Shown here piece by piece: positions 10,213-18,508 of a stretch of DNA of 64,000 nt. Made by a program: the position numbers and the translations under genes. Source of the DNA: Desulforamulus putei DSM 12395 (lineage in GTDB: Bacteria > Bacillota > Desulfotomaculia > Desulfotomaculales > Desulfotomaculaceae); the NCBI RefSeq assembly GCF_900129195.1, contig NZ_FQUY01000009.1:43044-107043 (forward strand), written 5' to 3'. The stretch's first letter is position 1. The number at the start of each line of letters is the position of its first letter. The notes beneath the pieces are model-generated. The model made no database searches and was not told the DNA's origin. It worked only from the letters and a program-made list of their open reading frames with translations.

Positions 10213-11723
10213 AGCTGCTCCACCTTCTTGTTTTTCACTAACATGGTACATCTGGGCGCACTGTCACCAAATACCTTACACAGGTGATCCTCGGGCAGCG
10301 GCTCGGTTACCAGACTGACCAGGGGCATCACCGCCAGCGGCACCAGCATGGCCAGGGAGCCCACCAGGGGGATTTTGCCGGCGTCCAATTTAAAGTAGAA
10401 GGAAAAGATCACCGAGATGGTTAAACCGGTAAGGGCGCCGATCCAGGCCCCTTTGGTAGTGGCGCCGCGCCAGTATAAGCCCAGGAGGTAAGGAGCCAGA
10501 AAGGCGCCGGCCACCGTTCCCCAGGAAATGGCCATGAGGCTCAGGATAATGGTGGGTTTGGCCAGGGCCAGGCCCACCGAAAGGGCGATGAACAGCGCAC
10601 AGAAAACTCTCATCAGCCGGACATTTTGTTTCTCGCTCAGGGTCGGGCAAATTCCCTGGATGAGGTCGATGGTTACGGATGAACTGGAAACCAGCACCAG
10701 GGAAGCCAGGGTCGACATGGAGGCGGAAAGCACCAGCAGCAGGATCAAGGTTACGGCCCATTCCGGCAGGTTGTTCATCATAATTTGGGGAATCATCAGA
10801 TCGGGGTTCGGTTTGCCGGTAACCGCATCAACGGGTACTTTCTCAAAGAACAGCCGGGTCAGGCTGCCGGTAAAGTAGGCACCGGTGGTGATGACAAGGG
10901 CAAACAGGGTTGCCACAACGGCCGCCGGTTTAATGGCCGCCTCATCTTTAATGGCGTAAAATTTTTGCACCATCTGGGGCAGGCCCCAGGTTCCCAGGCT
11001 GGTCAGGATCACCAAAGAAGCGATGGGAATGAAGCCGGGAGGCCCAACCGGCGCAACAAGCCGGGGATCGACGGCCGCCAGCTTGCTGATGGCAGGCATG
11101 AAACCGCCAACCTGCGGCGCTCCCAGCACATAGTAAATTAATGTGAAGACCCCGAAAATCATAACGGTTCCCTGCACCACATCCGTCAGGGCCACCGCGC
11201 GGTAGCCGCCGGTGACCAGGTACATGGCCGTTAACACCGCCATGGCGACGGCCGCATAGGTATAGGGAATTTCAAAGACCCGCTCAAACAGGTAGCTTAA
11301 ACCCATATAAACTGATGCCGAGTAAGGGATCATAAAGACGAAGATAATGAGTGCGGCAAAGATCTTGAGGCTCGGTGATTGGTAACGGGCCCCCAGGAAC
11401 TGCGGCATGGTCATGGTGTTTAACCGCACGGTCATTTGCCGGGTCCGCTTGGCCAGCACCCACCAGGCCAGCAGGCTGCCCAGCAGGGTATTGCCGACAA
11501 CAATCCAGAGGGCGGACAGGCCGAAGCCCCAGCCCACTTTGCCGGCATAGCCGATGAAGATAACCGCCGAAAAATAGGTAGTGCCGTAGGCAAAGGCGGA
11601 AAGCCAGGGTCCTACGGTTCTGCCCCCCAGGAAAAAGTCGTTCAGGGTTTTGGCCCGGCGCATGCAGTAAAGCCCGCTAAATAAAAGAAACCCTATAAAA
11701 AGGGTTAGAAAGATCCCTTTCAT
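10209..11723 (-). CDS. Sodium:solute symporter (SSS family)
   Basis: 504 residues with about 13 predicted hydrophobic helices. The N-terminal [18 protein letters not shown] and [15 protein letters not shown] are the characteristic SSS/PutP signatures. Substrate cannot be read from sequence; coupling to paaK (ATGA overlap) and proximity to iorAB suggest an organic or aryl acid. The SSS signature and topology are clear; the specificity is inference. Confidence 0.9.
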   Translation of the reverse strand: MKGIFLTLFIGFLLFSGLYCMRRAKTLNDFFLGGRTVGPWLSAFAYGTTYFSAVIFIGYAGKVGWGFGLSALWIVVGNTLLGSLLAWWVLAKRTRQMTVRLNTMTMPQFLGARYQSPSLKIFAALIIFVFMIPYSASVYMGLSYLFERVFEIPYTYAAVAMAVLTAMYLVTGGYRAVALTDVVQGTVMIFGVFTLIYYVLGAPQVGGFMPAISKLAAVDPRLVAPVGPPGFIPIASLVILTSLGTWGLPQMVQKFYAIKDEAAIKPAAVVATLFALVITTGAYFTGSLTRLFFEKVPVDAVTGKPNPDLMIPQIMMNNLPEWAVTLILLLVLSASMSTLASLVLVSSSSVTIDLIQGICPTLSEKQNVRLMRVFCALFIALSVGLALAKPTIILSLMAISWGTVAGAFLAPYLLGLYWRGATTKGAWIGALTGLTISVIFSFYFKLDAGKIPLVGSLAMLVPLAVMPLVSLVTEPLPEDHLCKVFGDSAPRCTMLVKNKKVEQL

Positions 11724-11747
11724 TCTACCGTCCTCCTGTTCTACTAT

Positions 11748-12052
11748 GTGGTATTCCTTTGAGGTCGGCCGTTGGCTCTAGCCATTGGCCCTTTAGGGTG
11801 ATTCTTTGGGAACAGCTTTTGCTGTTCGTCGCTCGCTATTAGCCTTAAGGGTGGGGGGTTGGGGTCCCACCATTCTTCCGTCCTGCGATCACCTCCGAAC
11901 ATGCAAATTGTAGTTCCTATTCTATATAACTATGTCAATTCCTGCACAAAATTACATATTATTTTGGGTATTTCTTTGGGGTTCCGCCTTTAGCTGTCAG
12001 CCGTCAGCTTTTGTGTTATTTAAGCTGACGGCTGAGGGCTGATAGCTGACAG
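11748..12052. repeat. Repeat-rich gap with long hairpins, no gene
   Basis: The gap between the aminotransferase and the symporter holds a pair of inverted stretches GGTGGGGGGTTGGGG / ACCCCAACCCCC, a TGTTCGTCGCTCGCTATTAG stretch, and a large palindrome at 11994-12052 built from AGCTGTCAGCCGTCAGCTT and its partial complement. Similar GGCTGATGGCTGA-type stretches occur near 2360, 13748, 17746 and 17970, so these look like dispersed repeats rather than gene-specific signals. A GGAGGTGAT stretch near 11890-11898 could be a ribosome site for a very short leader frame; I do not call one. Confidence 0.55.
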
Positions 12053-13252
12053 CTAAATATATACGACCCTGGATTTACTCAAGCCCTTGCGCTTGATAAA
12101 CCTGCCCATGCGGTTAATGGCCTCGGTTAAATCTTCCACCGAGGAAGCATAGGAGCAGCGGATGCAGTGTTCGCCGCCGGGGCCGAAGACATCGCCGGGG
12201 ATGACGGCCACCTTTTCCTCCAGCAGCAGGTTCTCGGCAAACTCCGAGGCGGTCAGGCCGGTGTGCCCGATGTAAGGAAAGGCGTAAAAGGCGCCGCCGG
12301 GTTCAAAACAGGGCAGTCCTATTTCCTTAAATCCCTGGAGCACTAAACGCCGGCGGCGGTTATAATGGGCCACCATCTTTTCCATGGCGCTTTTTCCATT
12401 CTGCAAGGCCTCCAAGGCGGCAACCTGTGCGGTAATGGGAGCGCACAACATGGTATACTGGTGTATTTTGGTCATGGCGGCAATAAAATCTTCGTGGGCT
12501 GCCGCGTAGCCCAACCGCCAGCCGGTCATGGCGTAGGCCTTGGAAAACCCGTTTAAGAGAATGGTGCGCTCCCGCATGCCGGGCAGGGAGGCAAAGCAGG
12601 TGTGCTGACCGGTATAGGTCAGGCGGTCGTAAATTTCATCGGAGATTACCAGCAGGTCGTGTTTTTGCACCACTTCTGCAATTTGCAGCAGACTTTCCCG
12701 GTCCATGACCGCCCCGGTGGGGTTGTTGGGGAAACAGAGCAGCAGCGCCTTTGATCTGGGCGTAATGACGGCCTCCAGTTTATCGGCGGTCAACCTGAAC
12801 CTGTCTTCCATGCTTGTGGCCACGGTCACCGGAACGCCGCCGGCCAGACTGGTGCAGGGAATATAGGAGACGTAGCAGGGGGTCGGTATAATCACCTCAT
12901 CGCCGGGGCTGACCACCGTCCTGAGCGCCAGGTCCAGCGCTTCGCTGACCCCCACCGTAACCAGGATTTCCTTCCGGGGATCATACCGAACCCCCTGGCC
13001 GGCCAGGTAACCGGCTATTTCTTCCCTGAGCTCCAGCAGGCCGTGGTTGCTGGTGTAGGAGGTTCTCCCCCTGTGCAGGGAATATATGCAGGACTCCCGG
13101 ATATGCCAGGGTGTAACAAAATCCGGTTCTCCCACGCCCAGGGAGATGACCCCTTCCATCTCGGCTGCCAGGTCGAAAAAGCGGCGGATGCCGGAGGGAG
13201 GAATATTCCTTACGGCAGGATTGATGTAGTCTGTCCATTTGCCTGTACTCAC
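12053..13252 (-). CDS. PLP aminotransferase class I/II, AlaT/YugH-like
   Basis: 399 residues. The N-terminal SGIRRFFDLAAEMEGVISLG and GEPDFVTPWHIRE, and the PLP-lysine motif NGFSKAYAMTGWRLGY, place it with the B. subtilis YugH/PatA type aminotransferases. The start is GTG at 13250-13252, overlapping the TGA of the upstream Lrp-type gene by four nt. The regulator-aminotransferase pair matches yugG-yugH, described as alaR-alaT (alanine transaminase). Here the pair lies under a T-box, which fits alanine synthesis. Alternatively it could deaminate aromatic amino acids for the neighbouring IorAB. Confidence 0.88.
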   Translation of the reverse strand: MSTGKWTDYINPAVRNIPPSGIRRFFDLAAEMEGVISLGVGEPDFVTPWHIRESCIYSLHRGRTSYTSNHGLLELREEIAGYLAGQGVRYDPRKEILVTVGVSEALDLALRTVVSPGDEVIIPTPCYVSYIPCTSLAGGVPVTVATSMEDRFRLTADKLEAVITPRSKALLLCFPNNPTGAVMDRESLLQIAEVVQKHDLLVISDEIYDRLTYTGQHTCFASLPGMRERTILLNGFSKAYAMTGWRLGYAAAHEDFIAAMTKIHQYTMLCAPITAQVAALEALQNGKSAMEKMVAHYNRRRRLVLQGFKEIGLPCFEPGGAFYAFPYIGHTGLTASEFAENLLLEEKVAVIPGDVFGPGGEHCIRCSYASSVEDLTEAINRMGRFIKRKGLSKSRVVYI

Positions 13253-13728
13253 GGGGTAATCACCAACCTTTTATCAGTTTCCCGGTCTTCAAAGATAAAC
13301 CCGTCCTGTTTATATGTCTTGAGGACAAAATGAGTGGCCGTGCTCAGCACGTTCTCAATGGTGGCCAGCTTGGTGGCCACAAACAGCGCCACTTCCTTCA
13401 TGGTAACTCCCTCCACAAAAACCGCCAGGTCGTAGGCCCCGGACATCAGGTGGACGGTCTTGACCTCCGGAAAACGGTAAATGCGCTCCGCCACCGCATC
13501 AAAACCCACGTCCCTCTGGGGGCTTATTTTTACCTCAATCAAGGCGGACACTTTTTCCACGCCTGCTTTTTCCCAGTTGATCAATGTAAAATACTTAATG
13601 ATGGTCTTGTCTGCTTCCAGTCGTTCAATGATCTGCCGGACTTCCTTCTCTTCCCGCCCGGTCATGGTGGCGATTTGCTTGGCCGTCAGTCTGCTGTTGT
13701 TTTGTAGGAGCTCCAGAATCTCGAGCAT
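13249..13728 (-). CDS. Lrp/AsnC family regulator, AlaR/YugG-like
   Basis: 159 residues: an N-terminal winged HTH (LTAKQIATMTGREEKEVRQII, about residues 13-33) and a C-terminal RAM ligand-binding domain (VKTVHLMSGAYDLAVFVEG). The ATG has GGAGGTGCAAGC upstream. Lrp-type proteins sense amino acids. Four-nt overlap with the aminotransferase makes them a single translational unit. A T-box leader about 80 nt upstream indicates additional control by an uncharged tRNA. The RAM-domain call is secure; the exact ligand is inferred. Confidence 0.92.
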   Translation of the reverse strand: MLEILELLQNNSRLTAKQIATMTGREEKEVRQIIERLEADKTIIKYFTLINWEKAGVEKVSALIEVKISPQRDVGFDAVAERIYRFPEVKTVHLMSGAYDLAVFVEGVTMKEVALFVATKLATIENVLSTATHFVLKTYKQDGFIFEDRETDKRLVITP

Positions 13729-13802
13729 GCTTGCACCTCCGTATTCTTAGCCATCAGCTTTCAGCTTTTTGATTTGGTATTTCTTTGGGGGGTGACCCCA
13801 AA

Positions 13803-14060
13803 GCAAAAAACTCCGTCCCGTAAAGGGACGGAGTTTTAGTATCCGTGGTACCACCCTCATTGGCTGCCGGTACATGACGGCGGCAACCCACTCGGACTTC
13901 TGTAACGGTGAAGAACCGGCAAAGCTTACTGTTGTTTCGGCTTGCACTCCGGGGCGGCCCGGCTGTTTCCTTGGCCGGGCTTGCACCGTCCCCCGGCTCG
14001 CTGAGCAATTCCCACAACCTTCTTCCCCGTCATCGTTTTTTGTATGGAGTATTGATTTAC
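13803..14060 (-). ncRNA. T-box leader (tRNA-sensing riboswitch)
   Basis: Minus-strand RNA with the conserved T-box AGGGTGGTACCACGG, a Stem I apical region AGCGAGCCGGGGGACGGTG, and an intrinsic terminator whose stem is CTCCGTCCC/GGGACGGAG followed by TTTTTT. UGGU in the T-box predicts a tRNA with A73. GGUUGU and ACAGCC can pair to close a specifier loop whose 3' side is GGGCCG; the GCC at 13956-13958 would specify alanine. T-box identity is clear; the specifier assignment is my inference. It precedes the Lrp-aminotransferase pair. Confidence 0.9.
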
Positions 14061-14090
14061 AGTTTACCATCTGTTTATTAAACTGTCAAT

Positions 14091-15446
14091 TTACATGGTT
14101 AGGGTTCCGTTGGGTGTCTGAATTAATTTTAAGACCTGATCGGTCTTGCCGGTCATGGCATTGACATAGACCAGGAATGTTTCACCGTTTATGCGGCCGG
14201 TAACTTCATAGGAAAATCTCTCTTGGCCGGAGTCGGTGGGGATTATAACCAACCGGGTGCTGATCACTTCCATGCGCGGGTTTACTTTGCTTCTGGCCCG
14301 GTCGGCAGAAATTTTGGGAGTGGGGATGTCTCTTTGCTTGTGAGCCATCAGGTAGCCCCTGGCATCAAAACCCACCACCTGGCCGTTGTCGAGGGCAACG
14401 TTTACTTTAACCTGGTCAGGGTAGAGAATAACCCCCTTTTCTTCCGGCGCAAAGTTGATAATGACAAAGCCGTTCTGTACCTGGTGATAAATATTAACCA
14501 TGTTTTTATAGCCCCGGGAGTCCAGGAATTGTTTGGCCCTGGCAATGGCTTGCTCCACCGTCACTCTGGGGGCGCCGACGGCCCGGCTGTCCAGGTACCA
14601 CACCACATGGCCGCCCTTTTCGCTGACACTGCCGGAAATGCGTCTATCCCCGCCCCGTCGGGGCAAAAGTTCCACCTGGTAACCGGGTATTTTCTCCCTG
14701 ATACGGCCGGTTACCTGGGCCCGGTAGTCTATGTCTTCTTTGATGTCAACAAACAGCCGCAGGATGTTTCTGGCCTCATCGGCGCCGGTGGGTTCATCTT
14801 TTAAGCCTGCCGGTTGTGCCCTGTCCAGGTGATCTGAGAAGGGACCGTCATAGATAAGGGTGGGGAAGCCCTGCATATCCCTGTCAATGCTTTGAAAGTC
14901 AACTGCCCCGGCGGTAGGACTGCCTTTTTTCAGTTCTTCCCGCCCGGCCCTAGCCAGTTCACTGACACTCAGCCTCCCGTCGGCAACCTTTACCTCCATG
15001 GTATGCAGTTCTTTGTTCAGTTGTTCGGCCTGCCGGTAAAGAGTATTCAAGGTTCGATAGTCCTCTTCGGACATTATTTCGCCGTTATTAATTTCCCTGG
15101 CCTTGACCCGGGCGAAGTCCCCGGCCTGGGTTAAAAACTTGGCGGTCCTGGCCACCACATTGGATGTTAAGGGCAGCTGGGTCAGGCTTTCCCTGGCCCC
15201 CTCGGACTGCAACCATATTTCGGAAAAGATCAGCGTATCATCCGGTTGGCCGGACACAGCCAGGGTTTTAGCCAGTAAAACTTCCATGCTCTGAACACGG
15301 CTGATCAGATTGTAAAAGGACATTTGGTATCTGTTGTTCATATAGGTTTCCAGCAGAATTCTGTCCCTGTATTCTTTAAACCCCCAAACCCCTGCGGCTG
15401 TCAGGATTAAAACACCAATGAGGGCCGGTAATCCCCATTTTTTCAT
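14091..15446 (-). CDS. ypeB: Germination protein YpeB
   Basis: 451 residues: a single N-terminal membrane anchor (LPALIGVLILTAAGVWGF), a helical N-terminal domain, and C-terminal PepSY repeats (around EQAIARAKQFLDSRGY and DRARSKVNPRMEV). YpeB is required to place and protect the cortex-lytic enzyme SleB in spores. It lies 18 nt after sleB in the same direction, the usual bicistronic arrangement, probably expressed in the forespore. This shows the host is an endospore former. Confidence 0.94.
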   Translation of the reverse strand: MKKWGLPALIGVLILTAAGVWGFKEYRDRILLETYMNNRYQMSFYNLISRVQSMEVLLAKTLAVSGQPDDTLIFSEIWLQSEGARESLTQLPLTSNVVARTAKFLTQAGDFARVKAREINNGEIMSEEDYRTLNTLYRQAEQLNKELHTMEVKVADGRLSVSELARAGREELKKGSPTAGAVDFQSIDRDMQGFPTLIYDGPFSDHLDRAQPAGLKDEPTGADEARNILRLFVDIKEDIDYRAQVTGRIREKIPGYQVELLPRRGGDRRISGSVSEKGGHVVWYLDSRAVGAPRVTVEQAIARAKQFLDSRGYKNMVNIYHQVQNGFVIINFAPEEKGVILYPDQVKVNVALDNGQVVGFDARGYLMAHKQRDIPTPKISADRARSKVNPRMEVISTRLVIIPTDSGQERFSYEVTGRINGETFLVYVNAMTGKTDQVLKLIQTPNGTLTM

Positions 15447-15464
15447 TGCGGTATCCCCTTCCGA

Positions 15465-16181
15465 TTAGTGTGCGAAAACATGGTTGCCTATTTGTGATAT
15501 GATCCTGCGCGACCAGATCCAGCGGCTGACGGGCTTGCTGGGATTCCAGAAAAACAGCGCCCCCCCGGTGGGGTCATATCCTGCCAGGGCGTCCTGGGCC
15601 GCCCGGATGGCCTCCGGGCTTAGCGGCCTGTTATACTGACCGTTGGCTACTGATTCAAAGGCTAAGGGCTGGTAAACCACTCCTGCCAGTGTATTGGGGA
15701 ATTGTGAGTTTCTCACCCTGTTCAACAGGACTGCTCCCACCGCCACCTTACCTATGTAGGGTTCGTCCGCAGCCTCCCCCATGATCACCCTCGCCAGGAG
15801 GTTTACAGCGTCCCGGTTGGATATAAACCCCCTGGATGTAGTGGTATAGGTGGTCCTTTGGGGCGGAGTATACAATCCCAGGGCCTGGTATGTTTGGGGG
15901 CCCACCACACCGTCCACCCGCAGACCGTTGCGGGCCTGAAATTTTCTTACCGCAGCGGCTGTCTGCCCGCTGTAGTACCCGTCAACCGGCCCTGTGTAAT
16001 AACCCCAGTCCTTTAATCTCTGCTGTACCGCCCTCACTTTGCTGCCGCTCCTTCCCCAGTAGAGAGTATCCTGGGCAAAGGCCTTGCTGTAAACCAATAA
16101 GCCCCCCAGGACAAAGCAGCAAAGGCTCACTATGGAAACCCATATTTTCCATCTGGATTTGATTCCGTTTCCCCATTGCAT
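15465..16181 (-). CDS. sleB: Spore cortex-lytic enzyme SleB
   Basis: 238 residues from ATG 16179-16181; the GTG at 16190 overlaps the GGGGTGAT ribosome site, so the ATG is preferred. A signal peptide/anchor (WVSIVSLCCFVLGGLLVYS) is followed by a peptidoglycan-binding domain (VRAVQQRLKDWGYYTGPVDG) and the SleB hydrolase_2 domain (LLARVIMGEAADEPYIGKVA with the catalytic Glu in GEA). It hydrolyses muramic-lactam-containing cortex during germination. Partner YpeB follows directly. Confidence 0.95.
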   Translation of the reverse strand: MQWGNGIKSRWKIWVSIVSLCCFVLGGLLVYSKAFAQDTLYWGRSGSKVRAVQQRLKDWGYYTGPVDGYYSGQTAAAVRKFQARNGLRVDGVVGPQTYQALGLYTPPQRTTYTTTSRGFISNRDAVNLLARVIMGEAADEPYIGKVAVGAVLLNRVRNSQFPNTLAGVVYQPLAFESVANGQYNRPLSPEAIRAAQDALAGYDPTGGALFFWNPSKPVSRWIWSRRIISQIGNHVFAH

Positions 16182-16260
16182 AAAAATCACCCCGTCTTTT
16201 TTTTGGTATTTTTGCCTGGGGAACCTTAAATTATGTAATTTGCCAGACCCTGAAAAAATA

Positions 16261-16290
16261 AAAACTCCGGGAAGTTCCCGAAGTTTTTGC
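16261..16290 (-). terminator. Terminator after the dsrN-like gene
   Basis: On the minus strand AACTTCGGGAA and TTCCCGGAGTT form a stem followed by TTTTATTTTTTC. It ends the transcript of the CbiA/DsrN-like gene. Confidence 0.75.
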
Positions 16291-17723
16291 TAATCCGGTT
16301 GACGCGTTTTTCGCCAGCTGCGGGCCAGCCTTACAAAATAACGGGCCCAGTCCGGCTCTGACACCGCATGAATATGATTGTACAGCGCCAGTACGTTCTT
16401 GTACCTCAGGCCGTCATATTCCCCGTTGATGCCGTGCCCCCGGAGAACCCGGAAGGCAAATTGGCAGCGGGAAGGTTCCAGACCAATGACCCGGGAGTTG
16501 TGAAACTCGTGCCCCCGGATTACTTTGCCTGCGGGAAAATACGGCGTCCCCTCCAACACTTCCAGGTGCATGTAGCCATGGCCCTGGGGTTTCTTTACCA
16601 TTTCCACTTCCAAAGGCAGCGCCCCCACCATTTCATAGGACTTGTCCGCCCAGTGGATGCGACGGCCCAGATACATCAACCCGCCGCATTCAGCATATAC
16701 CGGCAGCCCCTGCTCGATCATTTGCCGTAAATTATCCCGGAAGGAACGGTTGTTCTCCAACTCCCGGGCCAGCACCTCCGGAAAACCGCCGCCGATGTAC
16801 AGACCGTCTATATCCGGCAAGGCGGGGTCGTCAATGGCGCTGATCTCCACCAAACTTGCGCCGGCTTCCACCAGGGCTTCCAGGTTTTCGGGATAATAAA
16901 AAGAGAAGGAGCGGTCCCGAATGACGCCGATCACCGTCTCCGGCCTTGCGGCCTGCAGTTGGCGGGGTTCCAGCCAGTTGATTTCTACCGCTGGGGGGAT
17001 GTCCCGGTCTCCTGCCAGCCCCGGCCATGACCGGGCCAATTTAAGAATGCCGTCAATGTCCAGGTAATGTGCCGCGGCTTCCCCGATTTGCCGTACTGCA
17101 TTCATAAGGGCCTCGTTTTCGCCGGCGGGAATCAGGCCCAGGTGCCGGTCGGGAATGGTAAATTGGGTTCCCTTGGGCATAGCCCCCAGTACCGGCACGT
17201 CACAGTACTCTGCGATGGCGGACCGGAGCATTTTTTCATGGCGGCTGCGGGCCACCTGGTTTAAAATGACCCCGCCGATCTTAACCTCCGGGTCAAAGTT
17301 GGCAAAACCGTTTACCATGGCAGCCACGCTGCGGGTCATCCGTGTGCAGTTGACCACCAGCAGGACAGGGGCCTGTACAATCTTGGCAACCTCCGCGGAA
17401 CTGCCGCTGCCCTGCAGATCCACCCCGTCAAACAGCCCCATGGCTCCCTCGATAACGGCAATATCGGCCCTTTGGGCATGTCTGATAAAGGTGTGCCGGA
17501 TGGACTGCCTTGCCATGAGATAACTGTCCAGGTTACGGCAGGTACGCCCGGCAACCCTGGTTAACCAACTGGGGTCGATAAAATCCAGCCCCTTTTTAAA
17601 GGGCTGTACCTTTAACCCCCGGGCAGTTAAAGCAGCCAGCAACCCCAAGGTAATGGTGGTTTTTCCGGACCGGCCCTGGGGAGCGCCCACCAGCAACCGG
17701 GGAATATGATAGGTGTGGGACAA
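16290..17723 (-). CDS. CbiA/CobB-type amidase, probably siroheme amidase DsrN
   Basis: 477 residues from TTG 17721-17723, which sits 5 nt after GAGGTGA; longer starts are possible. N-terminal dethiobiotin-synthetase-like ATPase with VGAPQGRSGKTTITLGLL, then a class I glutamine amidotransferase domain with nucleophile Cys in YAECGGLMYLGR. In cobalamin synthesis this family makes cobyrinate a,c-diamide. No cobalamin genes are near, but dsrC, dsrK and dsrM are, and sulfate reducers carry a CbiA homologue, DsrN, that amidates siroheme for DsrAB. Context therefore favours DsrN; sequence alone does not exclude CbiA. Confidence 0.85.
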   Translation of the reverse strand: MSHTYHIPRLLVGAPQGRSGKTTITLGLLAALTARGLKVQPFKKGLDFIDPSWLTRVAGRTCRNLDSYLMARQSIRHTFIRHAQRADIAVIEGAMGLFDGVDLQGSGSSAEVAKIVQAPVLLVVNCTRMTRSVAAMVNGFANFDPEVKIGGVILNQVARSRHEKMLRSAIAEYCDVPVLGAMPKGTQFTIPDRHLGLIPAGENEALMNAVRQIGEAAAHYLDIDGILKLARSWPGLAGDRDIPPAVEINWLEPRQLQAARPETVIGVIRDRSFSFYYPENLEALVEAGASLVEISAIDDPALPDIDGLYIGGGFPEVLARELENNRSFRDNLRQMIEQGLPVYAECGGLMYLGRRIHWADKSYEMVGALPLEVEMVKKPQGHGYMHLEVLEGTPYFPAGKVIRGHEFHNSRVIGLEPSRCQFAFRVLRGHGINGEYDGLRYKNVLALYNHIHAVSEPDWARYFVRLARSWRKTRQPD

Positions 17724-17904
17724 TGTATTCACCTCATTTTTTGGATGTTGGCCGTTAGCCATTGGCTTTTGACTTTTATATGTCTGGTAAAGAACATCCC
17801 AAATTTACAGTTGTTCCCTAAAGCTTATCATCCCTTATTCTCATTTTATTATTCGAAGGATGTTATAAGAAGTGCCAGGCACCTTTCGGAAATTCCTGGC
17901 AAAA

Positions 17905-17968
17905 GACTCAAGAGAACCGTCCCCCTGAGTCCCTGGCAAAAGACTCAAGAGAACCGTCCCCCTGAGTC
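17905..17968. repeat. Tandem pair of REP-B palindromes
   Basis: Two identical 27-bp elements (17905-17931 and 17942-17968), arms GACTCAAG and CTGAGTC around AGAACCGTCCCC. They form a 37-bp direct repeat that includes the flanking CCTGGCAAAA. The neighbouring AAGTGCCAGGCACCTTT (17871-17887) is another short palindrome. Confidence 0.85.
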
Positions 17969-18045
17969 TTGGCTAATGGCCAACGGCCAGATAAGAACAC
18001 CCCCACCCGGAAGTTTCCAGGTGAGGGTGAACGAAAAGTCGGTTA

Positions 18046-18363
18046 TTATACGCAACCGGTGGGCTTGGGAAGACCAGCCAGTTTGCAGGCGCCTTTGGCA
18101 GGGCCGGTGGGGAACAGTTCGTAGATGCCCTTCAGGCTAAAGCCGGTGTCTTTGCACAGCTTGCGTACCATGGGAGCAATACCAAACTGGAAGAAGTAGT
18201 CACGCAGGTATTTGATTACTTTCCAGTGGTCTTCGGTTAATTCATCAATACCTTCTTCTTTGGCGAAGTATCTAGCTACGTCTTCGCTCCAGGTGTCGGG
18301 GTTTAATAAGAAACCGTCCTCATCAACTTCAATTTGCTGGCCATTAACTTCAATAAATGCCAT
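18046..18363 (-). CDS. dsrC: DsrC sulfur carrier protein
   Basis: 105 residues. The C-terminal arm carries both redox cysteines of genuine DsrC: the penultimate Cys in PTGCV and the second Cys in KGACKLAG, eleven residues upstream. DsrC accepts sulfur from DsrAB as a trisulfide between these cysteines, which DsrMK then reduces. GAGGTGC precedes the ATG. It lies 145 nt after dsrK; that gap has a TATAAT at about 18431-18436 on the minus strand, so it may have its own promoter. Upstream of the dsrN-like gene. Confidence 0.97.
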   Translation of the reverse strand: MAFIEVNGQQIEVDEDGFLLNPDTWSEDVARYFAKEEGIDELTEDHWKVIKYLRDYFFQFGIAPMVRKLCKDTGFSLKGIYELFPTGPAKGACKLAGLPKPTGCV

Positions 18364-18508
18364 TTGGAAAGAGCACCTCCAGGAATTTTTTTATTTTTTA
18401 AACGTACCGCAATGGCGGAACATTATTACCAGTTTATATTATATACGCTTTAGCATTTTTTTTGTAGTACTCTAGCACATATTTTTTAGAAAAGCAATAC
18501 AATATAGT

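Noticed and set aside
16290..17723. Cobalamin biosynthesis locus
   Set aside because: Only a single CbiA-like gene with dsr genes around it and no cobalamin genes or riboswitch; DsrN is the better reading.
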